Source of the DNA: JBMOMT01 sp049324835
Lineage (GTDB): Bacteria > Chloroflexota > Anaerolineae > CAYNKW01
Assembly (NCBI GenBank): GCA_049324835.1
Contig: JBMOMT010000009.1
Span: forward strand, 1 to 28,569
DNA length: 28,569 bases
Direction: 5' to 3'
A program made the translations under genes and the position numbers. Of the stretch, positions 1 to 8,052 are shown piece by piece (positions within the stretch are counted from its first letter, which is position 1; each line of letters starts with the position of its first letter). The notes beneath the pieces are model-generated. The model did no database searches and was not told where the DNA came from. It saw only the letters and a program-made list of their open reading frames with translations.

Positions 1-883
1 CGACTATCATCTGACGCCGCTTTCCGAGTTACAGCTCAAGATACTTGCTCTGCTGGACTTGCCGGCAGAGATTTATACGCGGCTCGCACATTTTGCGATT
101 CCACCCTAAAAATGAGCGAACCGAGAGGCCAAGATATCGCTTGGCCAACTTGTCGAAACGAGAGAAGATACGACGATAATGCTTGATTTTGCCGATGAAA
201 CACTCGACCAAATGCCGTTCTTTGTACAAATGGGTGTCGTATTCGTAAGGTTCCTTGCGGTTTGAGCGAGACGGAATCACCGCTTTGGCTCCACTGACCT
301 CAATGGCCTGACGAAACGCATCGGCATCGTACGATTTGTCGGCGATCACGTGTTCGCCACGATAGCCATCGATCAACGCTTCAGCCTGAGTGATGTCATG
401 CCGTTGTCCGGCGGTCAGCTTGAAACGCAAGGGATTGCCCAAGGCATCCACATTGACGTGAATCTTGGTGCTGAACCCGCCACGACTGCGTCCCAGGGCC
501 TGGCTCTCTTGGCCTCCCTTCTTCTTTGAGGCCCCGGCCGCACAGGCATGGGCACGCACCACGCTGCTATCGACTATCAGATGTTCCATATCCGGGTCGT
601 CGACGAAATGCTGATGCATCTTTTCCCAGACGTCGTTGTCACACCAGCGGGCAAAGCGTTTGTAGACACTGTTCCACTGGCCATACTCGGCCGGCAGCAA
701 TCGCCATTGCGCACCGCTTCGGCTGAGCCATAGCACGCCCTCGACAAAACGGCGGCAATCGGCTTCCTGTCCCACGTACGCGCTGGGGCAGAAACGCAAG
801 AACTGGAGAATCTTTGACCATTGTTCGTCTTGTAGTTTGATGGTTGACATGCGGGTATTTTACCTCAAAATGTCAACAGAGCC
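1..883 (-). mobile_element. IS5-family insertion sequence, one end beyond the window
   Basis: The transposase gene at 29-850 is followed outward by a terminal sequence at about 871-883 that reads GGCTCTGTTGACA from the outside in, resembling the inverted repeats of the IS5/IS427/IS1031 group. The matching repeat is not visible at the other side, so the element runs off the window start. A CTAG lies next to the visible end and could be the target site, but without the other end the duplication cannot be confirmed. The element sits next to a truncated recombinase gene. Confidence 0.75.
29..850 (-). CDS. IS5-family DDE transposase, probably frameshifted at its 3' end
   Basis: DDE transposase that would cut and join the ends of its own insertion sequence. 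Acidic catalytic residues fit D94 (LIVDSSVVRAH), D171 (VIADKSYDAD) and E216 (ERHLVECFIGKIKHYRR), the IS5/IS427 signature. The N-terminal part carries the typical GVLWLSRSGAQWRLLP segment. Many relatives make this protein from two frames by frameshifting near ASKKKGG; here it is one continuous frame. After RFDKLAKRYL the last 33 residues do not look like the family. Moving one base near position 139 would give a short ending (LASRFAHF then stop) close to the usual length, so a single-base insertion or sequencing error is likely. Family call is firm; activity is uncertain. Confidence 0.85.
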   Translation of the reverse strand: MSTIKLQDEQWSKILQFLRFCPSAYVGQEADCRRFVEGVLWLSRSGAQWRLLPAEYGQWNSVYKRFARWCDNDVWEKMHQHFVDDPDMEHLIVDSSVVRAHACAAGASKKKGGQESQALGRSRGGFSTKIHVNVDALGNPLRFKLTAGQRHDITQAEALIDGYRGEHVIADKSYDADAFRQAIEVSGAKAVIPSRSNRKEPYEYDTHLYKERHLVECFIGKIKHYRRIFSRFDKLAKRYLGLSVRSFLGWNRKMCEPRINLCRQVQQSKYLEL

Positions 884-907
884 TAGATTTTCGACCGATC
901 GGTTGTC

Positions 908-1309
908 TCACCTATTATGGCACAGAGGGCAGCGAGATTGAGATGTGGCCTCAAGGAGCTTCTTGATAGCTTCGTCGGAGAGATACGGTGGCAGCCTCTT
1001 GGGCACTCGTGGCCGTTCCACCCGTTCCATCGGATTTGGGATGCCGTACTCGGCCACGCACCAACGAAAGAAGGTTGAGAGTGCCCGGTAGTAAGTATCC
1101 AGGGAAGTGGGTGCATGACCAGCCTCTCGGCGATCGGCCAGGAAGTGACGGACGTCATCGGTGGTGACATCTTCCAAACACTTGCCATCGATGCGGCGAG
1201 CCAGGACGCAAAGTGTGTCCCTATACTTGACGAGGGTATGCTTGGAACGTCCTGCAGCCCTCTTTGACAGAAGAAAAGTGTCCGTTGCTTGTTTCAGAGT
1301 GACGCTCAT
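908..1309 (-). pseudogene. Tyrosine recombinase fragment (N-terminal SAM-like domain only)
   Basis: 133 residues starting MSVTLKQATDTF. The sequence matches the N-terminal core-binding domain of XerC/D-like phage integrases: TLVKYRDTLCVLARR, a DVTTDDVRHFLADRR helix, LDTYYRALSTFFRWCV, and the hinge RVPKRLPPYLSDEAIKKLLEAT. The frame stops just where the catalytic domain should begin, so all the R-H-R-Y catalytic residues are missing. The IS5-family end lies 25 bases further on. The likely history is an integrase interrupted by IS insertion and local decay. The start at 1309 is chosen over 1360 because the protein family begins there. It marks an old mobile-element border. Confidence 0.75.
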
Positions 1310-1393
1310 GATCTCCCTCCTCTTGGTAATGAATGTTGTGAGTTTGAGAGATCGTATCACGGGAGTAGAGAATCGAAAGAAAAAAACCCGTCG

Positions 1394-1428
1394 AAAAAAT
1401 AAAAGAAGCCACTCTGGTTGAGAGTGGC
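1394..1428 (-). terminator. Intrinsic terminator downstream of the 74-aa gene
   Basis: Read on the minus strand, GCCACTCT pairs perfectly with AGAGTGGC across a 5-base loop and is followed by a T-rich tract (TTCTTTTATTTTTT). It ends transcription from the 1604-1828 gene before the integrase fragment. Confidence 0.85.
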
Positions 1429-1603
1429 CCCTGGGTATGTTGCTGACTCATCATCAAAGGCATCCGGACGAAGTTACCAGGTCATAGTTCCCTGACATGC
1501 GAATTCCTGCGTTTGAGAACTGAAGTGAGGGCACCCGAGGCCTGGACCTGGCAATTTGTCGAGATCTGTTCACGACTGGATAATACCTGCATCTCATGCT
1601 CGG

Positions 1604-1828
1604 TCATTTCGTTCGGAAACTGCCAAGCAGCAACAGGTCTTCGGCCATGCCCCGATCCGTCAGCGGCTCGCCGGGGTGCGCCAGCAGCCACCGCACGAAC
1701 CGCTCCTGGCGCTCCAGCAGATCGGCGGCCACCTCGGGGTCGTCCACGTGGTAGACGGCCATGGCCGCCTCGACGGTGCGGGGACGGTTCTCGATGGCCT
1801 CCAGATAACGTTGCGATGCGGTGTCCAT
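1604..1828 (-). CDS. Hypothetical small acidic protein (74 aa)
   Basis: I do not recognise this protein. It begins MDTASQRYLEAIENRPRTV and is largely alpha-helical in character, rich in Glu, Leu and Arg, with no signal peptide or membrane segment. The ATG at 1828 is preferred over a longer frame to 1939 because a GGCAGGA Shine-Dalgarno lies eight bases upstream and because the longer frame runs through a terminator hairpin. It has its own unit: promoter at 2057-2085, structured leader, terminator at 1874-1907, gene, then terminator at 1394-1428. Expression probably depends on read-through of the leader terminator. Its function cannot be assigned. Confidence 0.55.
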   Translation of the reverse strand: MDTASQRYLEAIENRPRTVEAAMAVYHVDDPEVAADLLERQERFVRWLLAHPGEPLTDRGMAEDLLLLGSFRTK

Positions 1829-1873
1829 ACACGATTCCTGCCGGTATATCAAACGGCGCAGCGAGGGTGGATC

Positions 1874-1907
1874 AAAAAGGCGGCCCGCCGACTTGCGACG
1901 GACCGCC
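1874..1907 (-). terminator. Intrinsic terminator inside the leader of the 74-aa gene
   Basis: On the minus strand a 12-base-pair stem, GGCGGTCCGTCG with CGGCGGGCCGCC, closes a 5-base loop and is followed by TTTTT. It lies 46 bases upstream of the 74-aa gene start, so it can act as an attenuator or as the end of a separate small RNA. Confidence 0.85.
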
Positions 1908-2050
1908 TGGTTGATCCCATGAGCTAGTCCAACCACCACGCTTGTGGTATAATGGTGCCTAGCTCATGCCCAACTGGTTGCCGCAGTGGGCGTGAGTCAG
2001 GGCTGGGTGGGTGGTGTGAACACCTGCCCGGCCCGTTCTACGCTTGTGTC
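1874..2050 (-). ncRNA. Structured leader or small RNA of about 175 nt
   Basis: This is the stretch between the promoter at 2057-2085 and the terminator at 1874-1907. It contains a 10-base inverted repeat (1918-1927 with 1959-1968, CATGAGCTAG/CTAGCTCATG) enclosing a smaller ACCAC-gctt-GTGGT hairpin, and a GGTGTgaACACC hairpin near 2013-2024 extended by GGGC/GCCC pairing. On the opposite strand an extended -10 (TGGTATAAT, 1945-1953) could start an antisense transcript, but its -35 is poor. I match it to no known riboswitch class. Confidence 0.5.
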
Positions 2051-2056
2051 ACCTCC

Positions 2057-2085
2057 ATGATAACAAATTCGCAAGCTCGTGTCAA
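2057..2085 (-). promoter_or_regulatory. Sigma-70-type promoter for the leader and 74-aa gene
   Basis: On the minus strand: TTGACA (2085-2080), a 17-base spacer, then TATCAT (2062-2057). The -35 lies inside an imperfect inverted repeat (CTCGTG ... CACGAG, about 2078-2104) that could be an operator. Confidence 0.7.
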
Positions 2086-2145
2086 GCGTTTTTTGGCACG
2101 AGTTTTCGGCAAATCGTCCAAAGAGGCCGCAGGTGACGGTCACTT

Positions 2146-2376
2146 TCACTCTGCCGGCGAGGGATGGACGTACTTGACCGCGCCTTTGTTGACCATCACC
2201 TCCAGACCGGTGGCTTGCCTCACGAACAGCTCGTAGGTGTCCACGCCGCTCAGTTCGCCCTTGAGCGCCTTGCCGTCCATCAGGGTGACGGTGACCTGTT
2301 TACCCTGCAAAGCCGCCAGGTACTCGGCCTGGCTCTGACCCCAGTTGCGTTTGGCTTTCTTTTCTTCGGTGCTCAT
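2146..2376 (-). CDS. LSm/Hfq-like small protein (76 aa)
   Basis: Small protein with an Sm-like fold signature: after a charged N-terminus (MSTEEKKAKRNWGQSQAEYL) comes QVTVTLMDGKALKGELSGVD, which fits the Sm1 strand pattern, then YELFVRQATGLEVMVNKGAV, which fits the later strands with a hydrophobic end (KYVHP). Hfq proteins bind RNA as hexameric rings. Whether this one does is inferred from the fold, since the canonical YKHA motif is replaced by VKYVHPSP. ATG at 2376 is preferred to a longer frame to 2820 because that frame overlaps the upstream CDS. It starts 56 bases after the TIR-CHAT stop and looks like the last gene of the operon. Confidence 0.65.
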   Translation of the reverse strand: MSTEEKKAKRNWGQSQAEYLAALQGKQVTVTLMDGKALKGELSGVDTYELFVRQATGLEVMVNKGAVKYVHPSPAE

Positions 2377-2432
2377 TCCCAATCTCTCACCTTCATCCCT
2401 TCGTTGCCCAAACTCGCATGATGTCTCGGCCT

Positions 2433-3995
2433 CTAGCTGACAAACAGCACCCCATCCGGTGCGCGGAGGAACAGCACCGGCGCGGCCCAATCGCGACTGT
2501 CGCAGCCTGCCGCCAGTAGAAGCGCTTCCCGCGCCCGCGAGAGACTCACATCCACTGGCAGCCCGCGGGCTAGCATGGCATAGAAATCGTGCGCCAGGGC
2601 CACGCCGCTGGCATCGGGCAGTGAGAACTGCATGCCGACCACCGCGCCCAGACCGACATCGACCAGCGCCGGGCCGACCCCCAGCATGGCAGCGCGCCGC
2701 TGGGACCCGGCGGCATCGGCGGCGCTGAGGCAGGCGTTGAGCACCGCCAGGCGCACGTTCGTCCCCTTGAGCAGCGTCGCCAACACCGTTCCCGGCAGCC
2801 GCTCCGCGCGGCCTGCCCAATCCTCGAGCAGCAGCGCGCCTTCTCGACCGTCGAAATCACCGTGCCCGGCAAAGTGCAGCACGTGCGGGTCGATATCGAT
2901 GAGGTGCTGGCGCAGCGTTGACGCGCTGGCGTGAGGCAGTGGCATGACTTGCACCCGACTGCCCAGCGGCCGCAGCGATTCTGCGATAGCCAGCACTTCC
3001 CCCTCGACATCCAGCGGCATGCAGTTCGACGGTGACGCGGTGGCTGCCAGGATGCGCAGCGGCGGTTGAACGGCAATGGGCGGCGCGGGCCGCGGTACCG
3101 GCAGGTAGCGCACGATCAGGACACGTTTGGAGAGAGCCAGCGCCTCCCGCTTTTCGGGGTCGCGCAGCAGCTCCCAGGGCAGGGCCTGCAGTTCCGGCGG
3201 GTCCAGGCGCAGTCGCAATCGCAGGCCCTCCTCAGAGCCGGCGCGGCCCACGCTCTCGGCGTAGCGGGCGTGCACGTCGCCGCTGAACAGGGCAGTAAAC
3301 AGCCGCTCGCCGACATCGGCCAGAAAGGCGGCGTCGGTGTCGTCCTTTTCGAGACGGGCCAGCAGGGTAGTCAGTTCATCGGCAGCGAAGGGCATTTTGA
3401 ACGTGGCCTCACCCTCGCCAGCCGGAGAGGCCACGGCCCTGACCGGGTACTGGCCTGCGTGAGGATCATCGACCTGCAACTCGAAATCGTGGTAGCGGGT
3501 CAGTGGCCGGCCGGGGGCAGACATCCTTTGGAGGGTTACAGGCTGGACCGCGCCACCCGTATCCGGCCCAGGGGCGACGCCACGGATGCCGGCCAGCAGG
3601 CGGCGAAAGGCCGCCTCGTCGTCCAGGCCGCCGCGAAAATCGACCCAGATGGTGCGCCGCAGAAATCGGGGCAGGCGTTTTTCGCGTGGATCAGGCGCGC
3701 CGGGCAGGAGCACGGGGATGACGCGGCGGGAGCGGTCACGCACGCGCTCTTCGATGGCCGAGCGCATTTCCTCGTTTTCCCAGGCGCCAATGCCTGAAGG
3801 GCCGAGGAACACGGCTACCGTCTGGCAGGCATCCAGCGCCGCCTCGATGGCCTCCTGCCAGGGCTGGCCCGGCACCAGGTGCCAGCGGTCGAGAAAGGGC
3901 GTCAGTCCCGCTTCGTCCATGAGCCGATGGGCCAACACCTCGATGGCGGCTTGGTCATGGGTGTTGTGGCTGAGAAAGACATCATACCCGGGCAT
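2433..3995 (-). CDS. TIR-CHAT fusion protein (520 aa)
   Basis: Two-domain cytoplasmic immune-type protein. Residues 3-135 form a TIR domain: YDVFLSHNTHDQ, then FLDRWHLVPGQPWQEAIEAA, where E48 is in the place of the NAD-cleaving glutamate, then AVFLGPSGIGAWENEEM. Residues about 250-515 form a CHAT caspase-like peptidase: ALPWELLRD, the histidine in HVLHFAGHGDF (H378) and the cysteine in RLAVLNACLSAADA (C422), followed by VVGMQFSLPD. Start 3995 is supported by AAGAGGAGAG just upstream; a longer open frame to 4496 only shadows the neighbour. It lies 22 bases after the TIR-WD40 gene, and the two TIR domains are closely alike. A role as an NADase and/or protease abortive-infection effector is inferred. 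Confidence 0.88.
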   Translation of the reverse strand: MPGYDVFLSHNTHDQAAIEVLAHRLMDEAGLTPFLDRWHLVPGQPWQEAIEAALDACQTVAVFLGPSGIGAWENEEMRSAIEERVRDRSRRVIPVLLPGAPDPREKRLPRFLRRTIWVDFRGGLDDEAAFRRLLAGIRGVAPGPDTGGAVQPVTLQRMSAPGRPLTRYHDFELQVDDPHAGQYPVRAVASPAGEGEATFKMPFAADELTTLLARLEKDDTDAAFLADVGERLFTALFSGDVHARYAESVGRAGSEEGLRLRLRLDPPELQALPWELLRDPEKREALALSKRVLIVRYLPVPRPAPPIAVQPPLRILAATASPSNCMPLDVEGEVLAIAESLRPLGSRVQVMPLPHASASTLRQHLIDIDPHVLHFAGHGDFDGREGALLLEDWAGRAERLPGTVLATLLKGTNVRLAVLNACLSAADAAGSQRRAAMLGVGPALVDVGLGAVVGMQFSLPDASGVALAHDFYAMLARGLPVDVSLSRAREALLLAAGCDSRDWAAPVLFLRAPDGVLFVS

Positions 3996-4017
3996 GGCTC
4001 TCCTCTTGGCCCCCCTC

Positions 4018-7000
4018 TTATTCGATTGGCTCGACGGCCAGGTCGGGGCAGGTTGGGTGATAGCGCACGGCAGTGCCGATGAACGCCTGCCACTCGCCCG
4101 GCGTGAGGTTGCGGTTGGCCGTGCGGCAGGCGCGCTCTTGCCACGACTCGAAACGGATGTCCCAAAGCACAGCGACGTTGTCATCGCCGGCCGAGGCCAT
4201 CTGCGTGCCGTCGGGGCTAAAGGCCACCGCCCAGACTTTATCCGCGTGGCCGGCCAGTGGCCAGCCGAGTGTCTGCCTGCTGGCCATATCCCACAGTATG
4301 AGGCTGTGATCCAGACTGCTGGAGGCCAACAGCCTGCCATCAGGACTGAAGGCCAGGCCGCTGACAAAATCGGTGTGTCCCTGCAATGGCTGACCGATGG
4401 GCTGCAAGCCCGTTTCGGGATGGGCCGCATCCCACAAGGTGATGACACTGTTGTTGTCCCCGATGGCCAGTGTCTGCCCATCGGGGCTAAAGGCAACGCT
4501 CATCACCCAGGACGCGTCAGTCCATTCCTGCACCATCAGAGAACCGTCGGTTACCTGCCATAAAGCCACACTGCCATCGGCGCTGCCAGAAGCCAAAAGG
4601 CGGCCATCCGGGCTGAAGGCCAGGCTCATAATCTCGCCCCCATGCCCGCGCAGGGGCGAGCCCATGAGCGACACGCCTGCGGCCACGTTTGCGGTGTTCC
4701 ACAGGGCGATAGCATTGTCCCGGCCGCCTGAGGCCAGGATATGGCCGTCGGGACTGAAGGCCAGGCTGGTGACCCCACCTGCATGGCCGGTGAGGGGCGA
4801 GCCGACCGTCTGGTCGGTGGTTGTATCCCACAGCAGGATGGGCTTTTCCGCGTTGTCACTGCCGGAGGCCAGCCATCCGCCCACCGGACAAAAGGCCACG
4901 GCGTTGACCGGGGCATCGTGGCCGGTGAGGGGCTCGCCGATGGGCTCGCCGGTGAGAGCATCTCGCAGCATGATGGTCGTATCGTGGCTGCCCGAGGCCA
5001 GCATCCGGCCGTCGGCCGAAAAGGCGACGGTTCTCGTATCGGCGCGGTGCCGGGCCACAGACCGGGCGATCCTCTGCGACACGCTCAGGTCCCACACTAC
5101 GATGGCACCTTTGCGGCCGGCAGCGATGAGAGTGCGGCCATCGGCGCTGAAAACCAGGCTGTACACGAACGCCGTTTGAGCGTCCAGGGGTTGGTCGTAG
5201 GGTTGGCGTCTGGGAATGGACCAGCGCCGGATGGTGCCGTCTCGACTGCCCGAGGCCAGCACGCGGCCGTTGGCGCTGAAAGCCAGGGCATACACGCTGT
5301 TGGTATGTTCGGTAAAAGAGACGAACGATTTCTGGGTGGTGAGATTCCAGAGGATGATCTGGCCATCCTTTCCGCCAGAGGCCAGCATCTCTTCCGTCGG
5401 GCTGAAGGCGAGCGCAAAGACCGTGCCCTCGTGCCCCGACAGGCGGCCAGCTGCCAGTTGTGTCGCCTGCCGCACATCGGCCACGTCCCACAGGTGGATG
5501 GTGCCGTTCGCGTCGCTCGAGGCCAACAGCTGGCTATCGGGACTAAAGGCCACGCTGTACACGCCGCCGGTGTCTGGAGCGAGACGGCGCAGCAATTGAC
5601 GGGTCTCGACGTCCCAGATGGCGATGGTATCATCGTAACTGCCGGAGGCCAAAAGGCGACCGTCGGGGCTGAAAGCCAGGCAGCGGGTGTCTTCCGGGTG
5701 GGCAGAACTGCGTTCTAGCAGCTGGTAGGTGGCCACATCCCACCACAGGATCAACCCATGGGCGTCGCCGGAGGCCATCACTCGGCCATCAGGCGTGAAC
5801 GCGACGCTCCACACCTTGCTATCGTGATCCTCGAGCTGTACGACCGGTCGGTGGGTCTGGAGATCCCAGAGGATGATGGTGCCGTCCTCACTGGCCGAGG
5901 CCAGAGTGTTGTCGGGGCCGAGGGCCAGGCTCATCACCGAGTCCTGGTGCCCGTGCAGGAAAAAGGTCAGCCTGGGGTTGTAGAGCATGCCTTCGAGCAG
6001 GCTGCCCTGCGTTTCGGCCAGATCGGCGAGGCGATTGGCTTCCAGGCTGAGTAGAAGCGCCTGGTCAAAGGCGTCATCCAGGCGCGTGCTGGCCTGGGCC
6101 GCCAACTGGCGGGCCAGGGTAGTCCGCGCCCTCTGGCGGATCTGGACGGCAAAGACGACAGCCGTAACCGCAGCCGCCAGTGCGACCACGAGAGTGGCCG
6201 CCAGGTAGAGGGCGCGGCGGCGCAATTGGGCCGCCCGTCTTTGGGCGGCGGCCAGCTCGCTCACGGCCAGCTCCTGGCTGGCGCACAGGAAGCGGTGTTC
6301 CGAGGGGCTCATCGTCTGGGGGTGTGCTTCGGCCCACTCCTGGGCCTCGGCCAGACGCGCTCCCCGGTAGAGGTAGCTCTCGTCGCATTCTTGCCTTTCC
6401 CACTCCTGGGCTGCGTCCGTCAGGCGGCGGTGAGTGAGCAGAGCGGCGCGGTCGGTTTCGATCCAGCCTTGCAGGCGGGGCCAGCCGCGGATGAGTGCCT
6501 CATGGGCCACGTCCACCACCTCACGGCCCTGCTCATCCTTGCCCGTCGTCAGCAGCCGGGCGTCGGTCAGCGCCTGCACGGCCGTTTCCACGTCGGCGGC
6601 TTTAGCATCAGGGGGCAGCAACTCTGCCAGTGCTGCCCGGCGGCGGGTATCCTCGGTGCCTTCGCCGGGCTGGGTGAGCCGCAGCAGCACCCGCTGTGCT
6701 GCCGCCTGCTGCTCGGGTGTGAGCCTGGCATATACCTCATCCGCCCGCTGCGCCAACGCCCCCTTGACCCCACCGAGGGCGTGATAGGCATCGGTTGTCA
6801 GCCAGCCGCCGCGCCGCCGCCCCCACAACTCAAGCAGAGTGTGCTGCAACAGGGGCAGCGTGCCCGGTTCGTCGCCCAGGTCATCCAGGATGGTCTCGGT
6901 CAATCCTTTTTCGTAGTGCAGGCCCACCGCCTGGGCCGGGTGCTCCATCGCCCGGCGCAGCTCCTCCGGGGTCATGGGCCCCACCAGCACGTCGCGCTCG

Positions 7001-8049
7001 GCCAGGCGGGCTGCCAGTGCCGGATAGGCCGCGCACTTGCCGAAAAAGTCGGCCCGCATGGTGACCACCGCCACCGTCTGCCCGCCAGCGATGGCCGAGG
7101 CGTAGAGCAGGTTAACGATGAACCCCGTCCGGGCGCTCTCATCGCGACACAGGGTGAACAACTCTTCGAACTGGTCGACCACCAGCAGCAGGCGCTGGCT
7201 GTCGGGTGCGGCAGCCAGCGCCACCTGTACGGCAGCGTGCAGCCCGCGCTCGTCTCGCCGCAGCGTGCCCAGCAGCGATGCCCGCGCTGCCAGTGGGTCG
7301 GCGCTCCCGCCCAGGAGGGGCAGCAGACGGGCAGCCAGGGTCTCCAGCGGGTGCGGCCCCGGCTTCAGAATCACCACCGGCCAGCGCTCGCTGTTGGGCA
7401 GCGCCCCCGCTCGCACCTGCGGCACCAGCCCTGCTCGAACCAATGACGACTTGCCGCTGCCCGAGGGGCCGATGACGGCCAGAAAACGGTCCTCCCGCAG
7501 TTGCTCCATCAGGTGCTGCGTCAAGGCTTCCCGGCCAAAGAAAAAGAGGGCGTGCTCCTCATCAAAGGCTTGCAAGCCGCGGAAGGGGCAGGTGGTCTCG
7601 GCCTTTGCCAAACCCTCGGGGCCCGGCGCGATCCCCTTGATGCCACTGACCAACTCGTGGAAGGCGTGGGTATCATCAGGGCCGGGGCGAAAGTCGACCC
7701 AGGTGAGACGGGCCAGGAAGCGGGGCAGCCGTCCTCGCTCTGGCAGGCGCGCGCCAGGTAGCAGCACGGGGATGACGCGGTAGTCGGGACGGCTGGTGCG
7801 GATGTCGAGTCCGGCGCGCATCTCTTCATTCTCCCATGTGCCCAGCCCGGCCGGGCCGAGAAAGACGGCGCAGGCGCGGCTGGCATCCAGCGCCTCCTCG
7901 ACGGCCTCCTGCCAGGGCTGGCCCGGCACCAGGTGCCAGCGGTCGAGAAAGAGCTCAAGTTTGGCCTCCTCCCTCAGGCGGCGGGCGATGACCTCCACCG
8001 TCTCTTGATCGGCGCTGTTGTAACTCAAAAAGACGTCATACTCGGCCAT
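4018..8049 (-). CDS. TIR-STAND NTPase-WD40 repeat sensor/effector (1343 aa)
   Basis: Large multidomain protein. Residues 3-140 are a TIR domain (YDVFLSYNSADQ, FLDRWHLVPGQPWQEAVEEA with likely catalytic E48). Residues about 154-560 form an nSTAND1-type NTPase entered by CPFRGLQAFDEEHALFFFGR, with Walker A GPSGSGKS (194-201) and Walker B LLLVVDQFEE (D292). A single hydrophobic helix near 612-634 (YLAATLVVALAAAVTAVVFA) could anchor it in the membrane. Residues about 695-1325 hold 14 WD40 repeats by count of WD-like ends (ILWDL, ILWWDV, IAIWDV and others), enough for two seven-bladed propellers. The start is 3 bases after the previous stop, so translation is probably coupled. STAND proteins oligomerise on sensing a trigger. 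That the propellers sense phage and the TIR domain depletes NAD is inferred. Confidence 0.9.
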   Translation of the reverse strand: MAEYDVFLSYNSADQETVEVIARRLREEAKLELFLDRWHLVPGQPWQEAVEEALDASRACAVFLGPAGLGTWENEEMRAGLDIRTSRPDYRVIPVLLPGARLPERGRLPRFLARLTWVDFRPGPDDTHAFHELVSGIKGIAPGPEGLAKAETTCPFRGLQAFDEEHALFFFGREALTQHLMEQLREDRFLAVIGPSGSGKSSLVRAGLVPQVRAGALPNSERWPVVILKPGPHPLETLAARLLPLLGGSADPLAARASLLGTLRRDERGLHAAVQVALAAAPDSQRLLLVVDQFEELFTLCRDESARTGFIVNLLYASAIAGGQTVAVVTMRADFFGKCAAYPALAARLAERDVLVGPMTPEELRRAMEHPAQAVGLHYEKGLTETILDDLGDEPGTLPLLQHTLLELWGRRRGGWLTTDAYHALGGVKGALAQRADEVYARLTPEQQAAAQRVLLRLTQPGEGTEDTRRRAALAELLPPDAKAADVETAVQALTDARLLTTGKDEQGREVVDVAHEALIRGWPRLQGWIETDRAALLTHRRLTDAAQEWERQECDESYLYRGARLAEAQEWAEAHPQTMSPSEHRFLCASQELAVSELAAAQRRAAQLRRRALYLAATLVVALAAAVTAVVFAVQIRQRARTTLARQLAAQASTRLDDAFDQALLLSLEANRLADLAETQGSLLEGMLYNPRLTFFLHGHQDSVMSLALGPDNTLASASEDGTIILWDLQTHRPVVQLEDHDSKVWSVAFTPDGRVMASGDAHGLILWWDVATYQLLERSSAHPEDTRCLAFSPDGRLLASGSYDDTIAIWDVETRQLLRRLAPDTGGVYSVAFSPDSQLLASSDANGTIHLWDVADVRQATQLAAGRLSGHEGTVFALAFSPTEEMLASGGKDGQIILWNLTTQKSFVSFTEHTNSVYALAFSANGRVLASGSRDGTIRRWSIPRRQPYDQPLDAQTAFVYSLVFSADGRTLIAAGRKGAIVVWDLSVSQRIARSVARHRADTRTVAFSADGRMLASGSHDTTIMLRDALTGEPIGEPLTGHDAPVNAVAFCPVGGWLASGSDNAEKPILLWDTTTDQTVGSPLTGHAGGVTSLAFSPDGHILASGGRDNAIALWNTANVAAGVSLMGSPLRGHGGEIMSLAFSPDGRLLASGSADGSVALWQVTDGSLMVQEWTDASWVMSVAFSPDGQTLAIGDNNSVITLWDAAHPETGLQPIGQPLQGHTDFVSGLAFSPDGRLLASSSLDHSLILWDMASRQTLGWPLAGHADKVWAVAFSPDGTQMASAGDDNVAVLWDIRFESWQERACRTANRNLTPGEWQAFIGTAVRYHPTCPDLAVEPIE

Positions 8050-8052
8050 GTG

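Noticed and set aside
526..733. Plus-strand open frames over the transposase (and similar long plus-strand frames across the whole window, for example 3586-4563, 6226-7446, 8835-10073, 19628-20653, 22438-24576)
   Set aside because: They lie opposite strong minus-strand genes with clear motifs. Their sequences are low-complexity or Arg/Gly/Pro-rich with no family signature, as expected from GC-rich shadows.
1945..1953. Plus-strand promoter at the first leader
   Set aside because: Good extended -10 but no convincing -35, and no plus-strand terminator directly downstream, so it is mentioned only within the leader entry.
2146..2820. 224-aa frame including the LSm-like protein
   Set aside because: The first 148 residues shadow the CHAT domain; only the 76-residue tail has family sequence and a start signal.
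3996..4496. Extension of the TIR-CHAT frame into the WD40 gene
   Set aside because: It overlaps a real gene in another frame; the TIR domain begins at 3995 with an AGGAGAG ribosome site.
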